DNA of 64,000 bases. It comes from Leeuwenhoekiella aequorea (GTDB taxonomy: Bacteria > Bacteroidota > Bacteroidia > Flavobacteriales > Flavobacteriaceae). The stretch is taken from the NCBI RefSeq assembly GCF_004104375.1, contig NZ_QOVM01000006.1, positions 62,001-126,000 on the forward strand, read 5' to 3'. The position numbers and the translations under genes are program-made. The notes under the pieces are model-generated. The model saw only the letters and a program-made list of their open reading frames with translations. It was not told the origin of the DNA and did no database searches. This document shows, piece after piece, positions 44,348-52,018 of this stretch (positions within the stretch are counted from its first letter, which is position 1; each line of letters begins with the position of its first letter).

Positions 44348-44644
44348 TTATTTTAAAAACTTTCTCAAATCTCTGCTTCCGTGCAGCACTCTAACAATCC
44401 TAAAATGATTTTTTAGAATGCGATAAAAGATGATATGTGAAGCGTAGGGAAAACTGTAAAGTTCTTCTTTAATCTCAAGACGTTGTTTACCTATCTCAGG
44501 ATTTTTTAATAGAAGCTCAAAGTGAGCACGCAATTCTGTTAAATAATTTAGAGCTTGATCTTCTCCAAATTGGAGAACTCCAAACTCATAAATAGCGTCA
44601 ATATCTTCCTGAGTTTTTTTAGATAGTATATAGTGATTCATCAA
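44348..44644 (-). CDS. ParE/RelE-family toxin
   Basis: A 98-residue plasmid-stabilisation-type toxin with K-K-T-Q-E-D-I-D-A-I-Y near the N-terminus, the G-K-Q-R-L near 57 and S-F-P-Y-A-S-H-I-I-F-Y-R-I near 70, and the V-R-V-L-H-G-S-R-D-L end. These match the ParE/RelE fold. Its start overlaps the antitoxin gene by 4 bp. It reads on into hsdR 11 bp later. Confidence 0.85.
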   Translation of the reverse strand: MMNHYILSKKTQEDIDAIYEFGVLQFGEDQALNYLTELRAHFELLLKNPEIGKQRLEIKEELYSFPYASHIIFYRILKNHFRIVRVLHGSRDLRKFLK

Positions 44645-44865
44645 GATTTTTTCTTGGATTCAATAATCTGGTCCATAGTCATTGAACTATCTGGACCATC
44701 CCAGCCTAATTCAATTTCTTTTCTTAAATCTTGTATGACCTTTTCGCGATAGATGCCATGAAGTCGTAGGGCATCTCGTATAACCTCGCTATTATTTTGG
44801 TATTCTCCGGAAGCAACTTGTTTGGAGATATATTCTTCTTGCTTTTTAGTGAAACTAATATTCAT
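44641..44865 (-). CDS. ParD-like ribbon-helix-helix antitoxin
   Basis: A 74-residue antitoxin with the ParD pattern: I-S-F-T-K-K-Q-E-E-Y-I at the N-terminal ribbon, then G-E-Y-Q-N-N-S-E-V-I-R-D-A-L-R, and an acidic/toxin-binding C-terminal half. It is the first gene of the operon parD-parE-hsdR-ATPase-hsdM-hsdS. Directly upstream lies a 14-bp inverted repeat likely to be its own operator. Confidence 0.85.
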   Translation of the reverse strand: MNISFTKKQEEYISKQVASGEYQNNSEVIRDALRLHGIYREKVIQDLRKEIELGWDGPDSSMTMDQIIESKKKS

Positions 44866-44869
44866 AACA

Positions 44870-44900
44870 AAATATCTATATTTGATAAATATAGATATTT
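44870..44900 (-). promoter_or_regulatory. operator-like inverted repeat upstream of parD
   Basis: Perfect 14-bp arms AAATATCTATATTT (44870-44883) and AAATATAGATATTT (44887-44900) with spacer GAT. It ends 5 bp from the parD start codon, as expected for autorepression by a ParDE complex. Confidence 0.7.
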
Positions 44901-44977
44901 ATTTTATAACACATATATTCAGTGATTACAGTTTGCTATTTAAAATGTTCAGTTCAAATATTCTGAAATAAATTAAC

Positions 44978-45244
44978 TTATTGAACTCTCAATTTGTTAA
45001 GTTTCTTGAGAGTATCTAAATAATCTTCAACCAAATCAATAAACGCTTTTTGCAAATCTTCTCTATAGCTAGCCTCATAATTAACAAGGTCATTAATCTC
45101 TAGCATTTTCATATACCAAATTCTATCCTCTGAACTGTATTTACTAAGGCCTTTGTGCTTTTCAAAGAACTACTCAATTTTGATATACTTAAATCTCTTT
45201 ACCACAAACTTATTGTCTTTTGTTAATCCAATAGCTTTTGCATT
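44978..45244 (-). pseudogene. degraded ORF with in-frame TAG
   Basis: The minus frame reads A-I-G-L-T-K-D-N-K-F-V-V-K-R-F-K-Y-I-K, then one TAG stop, then about 65 codons of sensible protein (S-S-E-D-R-I-W-Y-M-K-M-L, then A-F-I-D-L-V-E-D-Y-L) to a TAA at 44978. No good start precedes it. It looks like the 3' part of a broken cargo gene; the family is not recognised. The rest of 44901-45401 shows nothing clear. Confidence 0.45.
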
Positions 45245-45401
45245 TTAAAAATAGATCTTGTTTTTATTTAAACTCCCGGTGATACTGTTAGATTTCTTGA
45301 GTTCATTTTATCATTGCCTTGCTTCAATCTGATAAAGGTTTTTTGATGGTATTTCTTTTAATTGTAAATCCTTTAAATGACCAACAAGTCAACTAAAATA
45401 T

Positions 45402-46406
45402 TTATTTAAATGAATCCTTCCACTCATCTATTAAGTTTTCAAGTAGTTTAGGTTGATTATCAATCGTTTTATTCCTATAATTTAAAATTCTAGATTTAGA
45501 TTTAATTGATAAATGATATCCGTTTTTTTCAGATTTAAATAGGCCATATACCATTTTTTCTCCTTTATCCCATTCAATATTTTCTGGAATAGTTATTTCG
45601 CCAGAGCAAATGAGGTTCTTAGAATAATCATTTTTTGAAAACCTGAGTAGAAAGGATAATTCTGTAGCATCTAACTTTATAATCTTTTCATCTTCTGAAA
45701 AGTATTTTATTTTAAATTTTTCTGCTATTGAATCAGAGCTGTCATATACATCCTTTAAATCTGATAGGTATTTTTTGAAATTATCTTCCAAATTTGGATC
45801 AACAATAATATCTCTAATTTTAGTATACTTTAAATTCCGACTATCAAATTCTCCCTGAACTAAAATCAATTCATTTTCTATAAGTTCTGAAATACTTTTA
45901 TCGTGTTTAGGGTCTTTTGTTTTTAAATCTTCAAAGTCCAAACTAATATCTGACTTTACTGTGAAAATTTGCTTTAATTTGATCCTCGCAGAATTTGATA
46001 AATTTTTATAACGCTCAGAAACGACCGCGTTTTTTAACAAAGCTAGTTTCCGATTTAAATGTTTCTCCTCATATAAGTTCCTCTCTATTTGTAGTTTTTT
46101 CTCTTCATTTTCAATACAAACTGAACAAATTGGCTCTAAAAGATCAATCTTCAGGAAGTGTGCTCTGTCTTTAAAAGGCTTAATTATTTCTTTTGAACAC
46201 GTCCTGCAGACGTATTTAATTTGTGCTTCCGAAAATTTTTTTACAATTGAGCTTAATTTAAAATTTGTAAGTTCATGATTTGCGCATATTGAAGTCAGCG
46301 TTTTTAAGAAAACCTGATTTTCTATTTTGAAAAAACTTTCTAATATCTCGTGAGTTTCTTTATCAGGGTTGTTTATTGTTTGAAATGTTAAGTTCTTGTT
46401 TATCAT
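45402..46406 (-). CDS. hypothetical cargo protein with two C-x2-C pairs
   Basis: A 334-residue soluble protein. Near residues 72-75 and 96-99 it has C-R-T-C and C-S-V-C, a likely zinc ribbon or zinc knuckle, followed by a charged coiled-coil stretch (E-N-E-E-K-K-L-Q-I-E-R-N). The C-terminal half is mixed and contains L-S-F-L-L-R-F-S-K-N and G-Y-H-L-S-I-K-S-K-S. I do not recognise the family. It lies between the defence operon and the mobility genes, divergent from the next gene, so a defence or transfer role is possible but unproven. Confidence 0.5.
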   Translation of the reverse strand: MINKNLTFQTINNPDKETHEILESFFKIENQVFLKTLTSICANHELTNFKLSSIVKKFSEAQIKYVCRTCSKEIIKPFKDRAHFLKIDLLEPICSVCIENEEKKLQIERNLYEEKHLNRKLALLKNAVVSERYKNLSNSARIKLKQIFTVKSDISLDFEDLKTKDPKHDKSISELIENELILVQGEFDSRNLKYTKIRDIIVDPNLEDNFKKYLSDLKDVYDSSDSIAEKFKIKYFSEDEKIIKLDATELSFLLRFSKNDYSKNLICSGEITIPENIEWDKGEKMVYGLFKSEKNGYHLSIKSKSRILNYRNKTIDNQPKLLENLIDEWKDSFK

Positions 46407-46505
46407 ATCTGTTTTTTTGTGTGATGATTTATCTTTTTTCCCTTCTGCTCGAGATCGTTTTTAAATCATATTTACTAAATTTAATGACACCTCAAGTGCT
46501 ACATA

Positions 46506-46931
46506 ATGTATCAAGAAACCATTCAAGATGTCAATCCCTTTTATGATCAAATTTTATATAACTACTCAGGTTCTGTTCAACTTGAAGAGATTTTACATTT
46601 TCTTGAATTAGCATTTCCTGATTGGAAAACCAATGGTGGCCTGGGTGCATTTGCTCCAGAGTTTGTGATTTGGGTTTTGGATCATACTTCTGAGTCCTAT
46701 CAAAATGATTCATTTTTAGATTTTTTAAAATTTGTTTACTTCGAGATTGCTGACGAATATTCAAAATTTCAGAAGTCTCAAGCTTTCTCATTTGATATTG
46801 AATGTATACAGGACTTCCCTGAGGATTCAGAGGCTTATTACGAAGCTTTATCAGATGATGAATATAAAGTCGAGCTAGAAAAATACAAAGCGAGCAGAAG
46901 GGAAGAAAATGCATTTTCATTTAATTTTTAA
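46506..46931 (+). CDS. acidic hypothetical protein
   Basis: The only clear plus-strand coding gene in the element. The 141-residue protein is strongly acidic and rich in Phe, Tyr and Glu (segments F-P-E-D-S-E-A-Y-Y-E-A-L-S-D-D-E and L-D-F-L-K-F-V-Y-F-E-I-A). No domain is recognised. Small acidic proteins on mobile elements sometimes act as anti-restriction DNA mimics; charge is the only hint here. Confidence 0.5.
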   Translation: MYQETIQDVNPFYDQILYNYSGSVQLEEILHFLELAFPDWKTNGGLGAFAPEFVIWVLDHTSESYQNDSFLDFLKFVYFEIADEYSKFQKSQAFSFDIECIQDFPEDSEAYYEALSDDEYKVELEKYKASRREENAFSFNF

Positions 46932-46932
46932 G

Positions 46933-47157
46933 CTACTTTTCTTTTATATATTCTTTAATACATTTAGTAATTAAATCCTTAAGACTTATATCTTCTTTAA
47001 TAGCTATTAACTTGAAATCCTTTAAAAGCATCTTTTCAATCCAAAATGAGAATTGAGTTTCATCTTTAGTAGGTTTTATTGGACTTATTTTTTGTAATGT
47101 TTTGGGACTCTCCTTGACTTTATTTATTAACCCACTTAATTCTGTACCTTTTTTCAT
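46933..47157 (-). CDS. small basic protein next to ParA
   Basis: A 74-residue Lys-rich protein with a C-terminal helix pair (D-F-K-L-I-A-I-K-E-D-I-S-L-K-D-L-I-T-K) of the ribbon-helix-helix kind. It lies 63 bp downstream of the ParA-like gene on the same strand, the usual position for a small partition partner. ParB/ParG-like function is inferred only from size, charge and place. Confidence 0.5.
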   Translation of the reverse strand: MKKGTELSGLINKVKESPKTLQKISPIKPTKDETQFSFWIEKMLLKDFKLIAIKEDISLKDLITKCIKEYIKEK

Positions 47158-47219
47158 TTTAAAAAATTAGCATTATATATTCTAGATATCTATAATTGTA
47201 GAAACTTAGATTCTTATAA

Positions 47220-47813
47220 TTATAGTAAGAGCTTTAATATTTCTTCAGATAACATATTTATTTGTCTTGTAGCCTTTCTATTTTCATCTACACCTTGGTT
47301 TAAGATAGATCGTGTGTAAACTACTAAGTCACTAATATGATTCTTAGCTATTTTAATATGCTGTAGCTTTTCTAATTCAACTAAGATATCTAATGTTAGT
47401 GTTGTGTTTGGCTTGATCATGTTAAGGACTATTATACATTTATCCAGTGCATTGTTATCATTCATAATAGAAACTGTAGCTTGAATAGCCATTAAATCTA
47501 AAATCCCAGCTTTTGTAGGTATTATAACTAAATCAGATAGTGAAACTAACCAGGATAGATGGTTTGTAAGATAAGGTGGTGTATCGATGAAAATAAAGTC
47601 TGCTTCTAAATCTCTAATTGATTTTTCATTTATAACATTAGAATAAATATCTATATCTGTAACTATAGATTCTAACTGAGCCAAACTACCTTGTGGATCC
47701 ATATCTACAATAGCGACCTTGCTAGCTTGTGAAAAGTTAATAGCCAGGTTAAACGCTAATGTACTTTTTCCAACTCCACCCTTCTGATGCGTTATTAAAA
47801 TTATCTTTGCCAT
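47220..47813 (-). CDS. ParA-family ATPase
   Basis: Partition-type ATPase of 197 residues with the deviant Walker A H-Q-K-G-G-V-G-K-S-T (residues 9-18), D-M-D-P-Q-G-S near 37 and the F-I-D-T-P-P-Y motif near 75. It has no N-terminal HTH, so it is the short form that works with a separate DNA-binding partner. Together with the small basic protein behind it, it may keep the excised element in the cell or aid mobilisation. It follows the relaxase gene by 3 bp. Confidence 0.86.
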   Translation of the reverse strand: MAKIILITHQKGGVGKSTLAFNLAINFSQASKVAIVDMDPQGSLAQLESIVTDIDIYSNVINEKSIRDLEADFIFIDTPPYLTNHLSWLVSLSDLVIIPTKAGILDLMAIQATVSIMNDNNALDKCIIVLNMIKPNTTLTLDILVELEKLQHIKIAKNHISDLVVYTRSILNQGVDENRKATRQINMLSEEILKLLL

Positions 47814-47816
47814 ATT

Positions 47817-48557
47817 TTATCTGCGTCGTATTGGATATTGATTCTTTTCTTGGTTTTCATAGCTCAATAACTTTTCAATTCCTTTAAGTGAAAGTTTTCT
47901 ATCGATATCAGAGCCTTTTTTTTGAACACCATTTTGATCAATAAATGAAATTCCTCTGCCTATTTTAGTTTTAATGTTTTCGTTTTTAAGATGAAATATT
48001 ACGTCTTCCATCGAGTCCGAAATGTCAATAGCCTTTAGTATAGCTTCTTTTAAATCATGAACTCGTTTATCAGCGGAGATAAATTGTTCTTGAGCTTTTA
48101 TTTTTTCAAGCTTCCTTTCTACTTGTCTTAGCTTATATTTCCGCTCTATTTCTCTACAGAAATCTAAATTTTGATAATGAGTATAGCTATCGGAAACAGC
48201 TAAGTTGTTATCCATAATTCGGCTAGCAACTATATGAATGTGTTCTCTTTCAGAATTTTCTTCGTGTATATAGGCAGCATATATATTATCCTGAAAACCA
48301 ATTTTTCTCGCATAACTTTCAGAGATGTTGATCCAATCTTGAGTGCTAAGTTTTCCTTTATCCTCTGGAGCTATTCTAATTTTTATATGAAACGATTTTT
48401 TCTCACAGCGATCGTTAAACCTTTCGTGAAGCTTCATATCTTCAAATATTTGACTGGCTTCTCCAAAGCATTTATTAGTAGTCAAAACTTCTCCACCTTT
48501 TTCGCAGTAGGATAAGGCATTACTGGTGTGTGATATGGATTGAAGTTTTGCAATCAT
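47817..48557 (-). CDS. relaxase / mobilisation nuclease (HUH type)
   Basis: Nicks the element at oriT and leads the strand into the recipient. The 246-residue protein has an N-terminal Tyr candidate (A-L-S-Y-C-E-K-G-G, Y17) and the histidine set H57, H106 and H108 in S-F-H-I-K-I and E-H-I-H-I-V-A-S-R-I, the metal-binding 3H motif of MobP/MobA-like relaxases in Bacteroidota. It overlaps the next upstream gene by 4 bp, and the oriT-like hairpin lies about 1 kb upstream. Confidence 0.88.
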   Translation of the reverse strand: MIAKLQSISHTSNALSYCEKGGEVLTTNKCFGEASQIFEDMKLHERFNDRCEKKSFHIKIRIAPEDKGKLSTQDWINISESYARKIGFQDNIYAAYIHEENSEREHIHIVASRIMDNNLAVSDSYTHYQNLDFCREIERKYKLRQVERKLEKIKAQEQFISADKRVHDLKEAILKAIDISDSMEDVIFHLKNENIKTKIGRGISFIDQNGVQKKGSDIDRKLSLKGIEKLLSYENQEKNQYPIRRR

Positions 48558-49171
48558 TCTTGTAGTTTTTGTAATTCTGACTTAAGAGATTCTCTCTTTA
48601 AATGGATTTCATATTTGGATCTTTGGCGATTGACAAAATTTATATAAGTTGAGTCTCTTTTTTTAATATCATTAATGATATTAGTCAAGTTGGAGGGAAG
48701 CTCATTTTCGGTTTTATAATTAATGAAAAAGACATAATCATAAAATAGCTTATAAGTTTCTAGATCTTCTTTCAAAACACTTCTTTCATTTAAATAACTA
48801 GGAACATATTTAAAAAGGGGGATGGAAATTAGGATTAGCGTAATAAGAGATAACAACAATTTGGAGGTAAAGGGAGAGTCCTTTCCAAAAAGAATGTATT
48901 GGGAATTGTGCGTTTCATTAACAACTGGCTCTCTACTTAAGATTAACTCTTTAATATTATCAGAGTAGGATTCCAAATTCTCTTTTATGTACTTTCCTTG
49001 ATGTCTAGTAAGTACATCAAATTGTCTTTTAGATTGATCTTTTTGTTTCTCAATGAGGATTTTGAGATCATTTTGAGCGATAACAAGCTGATCAATTTTT
49101 GCATTTGATTTCTCCAATTCATCAGAGACTTGTTGCATTAGTTTTAAAGTAAAATCTTGATTATTTGACAT
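48554..49171 (-). CDS. coiled-coil membrane protein of the mobilisation region
   Basis: A 205-residue protein with an N-terminal coiled coil (about 1-80, L-M-Q-Q-V-S-D-E-L-E-K-S), one membrane helix near 105-120 (L-L-L-S-L-I-T-L-I-L-I-S-I) and a second helical part at the C-terminus. It lies between mobC and the relaxase gene, overlapping the latter by 4 bp. Membrane coiled-coil proteins at this spot occur in Bacteroidota mobilisation operons and may couple the relaxosome to the pore; function is inferred. Confidence 0.55.
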   Translation of the reverse strand: MSNNQDFTLKLMQQVSDELEKSNAKIDQLVIAQNDLKILIEKQKDQSKRQFDVLTRHQGKYIKENLESYSDNIKELILSREPVVNETHNSQYILFGKDSPFTSKLLLSLITLILISIPLFKYVPSYLNERSVLKEDLETYKLFYDYVFFINYKTENELPSNLTNIINDIKKRDSTYINFVNRQRSKYEIHLKRESLKSELQKLQE

Positions 49172-49173
49172 GA

Positions 49174-49509
49174 TTATAATTGAGATTTGATTTGGAGTAT
49201 GTGATTGTTTATTGCGCTTATTTGATCGAGGACTGTTTTTTGATCAGCAATCATAAACTTCGATCCAGAGTTTAGTTTTCTGGATATTTGATTAAGGTTA
49301 ACTCCTATTTTAATTAATTCGCCAGTATACTGCTTAACTTCTATATTGGTTTTACTGACTTCTAAAATGGGTTTTCCTAATTTTTCAAGGACACAATTTC
49401 TAACAAAGAATGATGTTCGAACTTGTAAAATATTGCAGTGATTATTGAGTAGTTCTTTGTCCTGATTGGATAAATAAAAAACAACTCTTGATTTATTATT
49501 TGAATTCAT
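49174..49509 (-). CDS. mobC: MobC-like relaxosome accessory protein
   Basis: The ATG at 49509 was chosen (111 residues) because the longer frame upstream is only the oriT-like region read as protein. Features are S-F-F-V-R-N-C-V-L-E-K-L-G near 38, and N-L-N-Q-I-S-R-K-L-N near 72, a hallmark of the MobC family, which helps the relaxase open oriT. It is followed 2 bp later by the membrane coiled-coil gene. Confidence 0.82.
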   Translation of the reverse strand: MNSNNKSRVVFYLSNQDKELLNNHCNILQVRTSFFVRNCVLEKLGKPILEVSKTNIEVKQYTGELIKIGVNLNQISRKLNSGSKFMIADQKTVLDQISAINNHILQIKSQL

Positions 49510-49540
49510 TTCTCTAGATTTTATATGTTGAAATTCTATG

Positions 49541-49613
49541 AGCAGCTTTTGCTGCGAATAGCCAGGCTGGGTAAAAGTGTGCACGGAGTGTACACGTTGC
49601 CCACGACTGGCTA
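49541..49613. other. oriT-like nested inverted repeats upstream of mobC
   Basis: Outer arms TAGCCAG (49559) / CTGGCTA (49607) enclose TGGG (49568) / CCCA (49600), and these enclose a hairpin GTGTGCAC (49577) - GGA - GTGTACAC (49588). A second hairpin GCAGC-TTTT-GCTGC lies at 49542-49555. The region is more GC-rich than its surroundings and is placed between the primase and mobC, as expected for oriT. Confidence 0.55.
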
Positions 49614-49616
49614 CGC

Positions 49617-50516
49617 TCAAACCGCTCGTTTTTTAACATTGACTAAATATTCATTCAAGTCTTCGTGACTAGAGTAGTGCACGCTGCAGTCTAGCACGTT
49701 TGAATTGGCTTTATTCTTAACGAAATCAAGAATATTTTTTCCAGCAGCATCATTATCAAAGAACACTTTTAATGTGTGATACCGGTTTAATAATTTTTCA
49801 GTTTTTTTAATTAAAGAAGTGCTATTTAGGATTATAAAATCCTCATCTGGAATCATACTTTTTAACGTTAAATAGGATAGAAAATCTGACCAGGATTCAA
49901 ATAGAGATGCAGTACACGACTGATTCAAAATTGTTGTGATTGATTTTTTTCCTAAGCAGCCTTTGAAAAATTTGTTTCTGATTTCATAACCTTCTAGGTC
50001 ATTTTTAAATGCAATAGCATAATAGGTCTTAACATTGCTATTAGATTTTGCTTCTGAAGTACCCACAGAGTAATGCAATTCTTTGCAGTATTTTTTTGCC
50101 AGTGAAACATCAATCTTTCGACTCTGTAAATAGCTAATCAAAGTGGGATTCTTGATTTTATCTATATTCACAATTTCATAGTTCTTAGTTTCTTTACGTT
50201 TTGATTGTTTAGGCTGTTGAAAAGAAAAAGATTCACTTTCTTCTTTAAGAAAATTCAAAGCCTCAGAAACAGTACAATTTTTGAGAAGTATTACGAGGTC
50301 AATCACGTTTCCTCCACGCCCTTCACCGTGATCATACCAGCGGTTTAAAACTTTAGAAACTTTAAAAGAGGCTTTCGTCTCAGATCGGAATGGAGAAAGA
50401 TACCAGGCATCTTTTTCTAAGTTTCTTTTTGGGAATAAACCTATTCTTGAAAGAACACTCTCAACGGGGATATTTCTAGCTGTTTTACAGTCAAATCTTT
50501 CTTTTTTCATTAGCAT
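49617..50516 (-). CDS. DNA primase-like protein (CHC2-like plus TOPRIM)
   Basis: A 299-residue replication protein. The N-terminal part has W-Y-L-S-P-F-R-S-E-T-K-A-S-F and W-Y-D-H-G-E-G-R-G-G-N-V-I-D-L, the pattern of CHC2-type primase domains, though the zinc cysteines are not all kept. The TOPRIM half has L-F-E-S-W-S-D-F near 210 and the metal-binding F-F-D-N-D-A-A-G near 256. Primases of this kind are standard in Bacteroidota mobilisable elements and prime the transferred or replicating strand. The 3' end reaches into the oriT-like region. Confidence 0.82.
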   Translation of the reverse strand: MLMKKERFDCKTARNIPVESVLSRIGLFPKRNLEKDAWYLSPFRSETKASFKVSKVLNRWYDHGEGRGGNVIDLVILLKNCTVSEALNFLKEESESFSFQQPKQSKRKETKNYEIVNIDKIKNPTLISYLQSRKIDVSLAKKYCKELHYSVGTSEAKSNSNVKTYYAIAFKNDLEGYEIRNKFFKGCLGKKSITTILNQSCTASLFESWSDFLSYLTLKSMIPDEDFIILNSTSLIKKTEKLLNRYHTLKVFFDNDAAGKNILDFVKNKANSNVLDCSVHYSSHEDLNEYLVNVKKRAV

Positions 50517-50532
50517 CTATTTTCGGGTGATT

Positions 50533-50675
50533 TTTGATGAGATGATGAGAGATTTTTCTTAGACCAGTGAAAACAAGGTTTAAGGCTCTCATCAAACTCT
50601 CATCAATTCATCACTTTTTAAAGACTATCCTCATCAAAATTGATTTTGATGAGCGTTTGATGAGGATTTGATGAG
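50533..50675. repeat. iteron array (TTTGATGAG), candidate replication origin
   Basis: 9-bp TTTGATGAG copies on plus at 50533, 50645, 50656 and 50667, and inverted copies (CTCATCAAA, one ending in T) at 50588, 50599 and 50630. Neighbouring copies are spaced exactly 11 bp: 50645/50656/50667 and 50588/50599. Copies at 50630 and 50645 form a perfect 11-bp inverted repeat with a TG spacer. The array fills the gap between the primase and helicase genes. Confidence 0.75.
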
Positions 50676-50706
50676 TGTTTATTATTTTGATTATCAATTA
50701 ATTATA

Positions 50707-51912
50707 TTAGTCTGTCATCAATTCATCAAAATTTGAGGTTATATAATCTTTTGAAATTGTGAAATACCTTCCTATAGCATCCGTTAGAACGATGTCCCCA
50801 TCAGTTAAAAGCACTAATTTTTGATACTTTAATGAGTTGGATTGACTTTTTAATTTCCATTCGGTTTTTAGTATTCTGCGAATGTGCGTTAGATCTGTTT
50901 TAACCCGGGTTCGATTCAATGCAGCTAATACATCAACCGGGCAGAAATCCAATTGATCCAATTCAAATTTTTCCATCGTACTTAAGAAAATGCTAGCAAT
51001 TTCTTTCTCAACCCTATTTTTATTATTCTGTACAAGTCTTATTAAAGCTTTGGTATTTATCTGCTCAGCAGTAAACCACATTCTAGTCTTATTTTGAGAG
51101 GAAAGCTTCCGGGTTTTTAAGAAATACATAAAAGCCGGTATCTCTGAGATAAGGTCGAGCAGGAAGGAGGTGTTCTCTTCTTGTATTTCAGGTATTTTTC
51201 GCACCCAGAACCTTGTTTCTCTGGCATCAATCTTTATAAAACTATCTTCATTATTACTACATAAAATGAACTTGCCAAAGAATTCGACCTCTCGTTTATC
51301 TTTACCCTTAGCTTCTAATTTGTTGACATTCGAGGTACTCAAGTATTTTATTCTTTCGGTGAGCTCCTCTTTATTAAAAAGAACTTCGTCAACAGCTATC
51401 AAAAGTTTATTTGCCCAGTCGGCATTGAATTGGCTTCCAAAGCTATCATTGGTAAGAAATGTAGCGTTGTTCTCGAAGATCTCTTTGATCCATTTCAAAA
51501 AAGTACTCTTTCCTGTTGATCTCTTCCTGGAGACCAAGCAAAGAATCGGTAGGGTTTGAATCGGCTTGGTGTAAAGTAGTTGTAAGTAGTCCAGGCCTAA
51601 TTCATAATGCTCTCTGAAAATATGTTTTAAAAATTTCAATGAGTTTTCGACGCTTCCTTCTTTAGGAGAATTGCTTAGTTCGTGATAGGTGTTATAAAAT
51701 TTTAAATATTCTTTTCTAAAATTGATATGATTTGGAATACAAGTAAAGCCATCATACTTAGGTATTTTACTTAAATAACTTTTTCCGTGATCATCACGTA
51801 TAGTATGAATATTCCAAGAAACTAGAAATTCGTTAGTATGTCCTGAAATTGTAGGTGCTTCGACAAGTTTGAAATAGGCAGTTCCTACCCGTATATACGG
51901 TATAATTTCCAT
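50707..51912 (-). CDS. primase-helicase family protein (DUF5906-like, SF3-type ATPase)
   Basis: A 401-residue replication ATPase. It has a Walker A-like S-R-K-R-S-T-G-K-S-T-F near 127, an A-V-D-E-V-L-F Walker B near 165, an F-I-L-C-S-N-N-E-D sensor motif near 211 and R-E-T-R-F-W-V-R-K-I near 228. This is the superfamily 3 helicase core found in virus-type and plasmid primase-helicases. It reads toward the iteron array and the primase gene. It is the best candidate for the initiator/helicase acting at those iterons, by position. Confidence 0.8.
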   Translation of the reverse strand: MEIIPYIRVGTAYFKLVEAPTISGHTNEFLVSWNIHTIRDDHGKSYLSKIPKYDGFTCIPNHINFRKEYLKFYNTYHELSNSPKEGSVENSLKFLKHIFREHYELGLDYLQLLYTKPIQTLPILCLVSRKRSTGKSTFLKWIKEIFENNATFLTNDSFGSQFNADWANKLLIAVDEVLFNKEELTERIKYLSTSNVNKLEAKGKDKREVEFFGKFILCSNNEDSFIKIDARETRFWVRKIPEIQEENTSFLLDLISEIPAFMYFLKTRKLSSQNKTRMWFTAEQINTKALIRLVQNNKNRVEKEIASIFLSTMEKFELDQLDFCPVDVLAALNRTRVKTDLTHIRRILKTEWKLKSQSNSLKYQKLVLLTDGDIVLTDAIGRYFTISKDYITSNFDELMTD

Positions 51913-51930
51913 TTTATTGAATAGATTAAT

Positions 51931-51955
51931 AACCGTATATTTGTACTATACGGTT
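51931..51955. promoter_or_regulatory. CCGTATA-type inverted repeat upstream of the helicase gene
   Basis: 9-bp arms AACCGTATA (51931) and TATACGGTT (51947) with a 7-bp spacer. A related 12-bp palindrome CCGTATATACGG lies at 51889-51900, at codons 5-8 of the helicase gene. Two related sites around one start codon suggest autorepression or origin binding. Confidence 0.6.
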
Positions 51956-52018
51956 TATATTAGGATGTAATTGTGAAAGAATTTAAGCGTAGAGTGACAG
52001 CTCTACGCTTTATTTTTT
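51949..52018 (+). ncRNA. possible antisense sRNA to the helicase leader
   Basis: On the plus strand a TATATTTG box (51936-51943) with TTTT 20 bp upstream (51912-51915) would start a transcript near 51949, ending at a hairpin plus T run at 51985-52018. That gives an RNA of about 70 nt, opposite to any helicase mRNA leader. It is a prediction only. Confidence 0.3.
51985..52018 (+). terminator. hairpin terminator
   Basis: Perfect 10-bp stem AAGCGTAGAG / CTCTACGCTT, loop TGACAG, followed by TATTTTTTT on the plus strand. On the minus strand it directly follows the HTH gene stop but has only a weak T run. Confidence 0.72.

Noticed and set aside
46531-46920. Minus-strand open frame of 129 codons opposite the acidic gene
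   Set aside because: Its product is basic and compositionally odd, mirroring the acidic protein; the plus-strand protein has the more natural composition.
49510-49620. Longer N-terminus of MobC
   Set aside because: The added codons read through the oriT-like repeats; the ATG at 49509 gives a normal MobC.
50533-50675. Short repeats resembling a CRISPR array
   Set aside because: Repeats are 9 bp, occur in both directions and are phased at 11 bp with almost no spacer; no cas gene is present. Iterons fit better.
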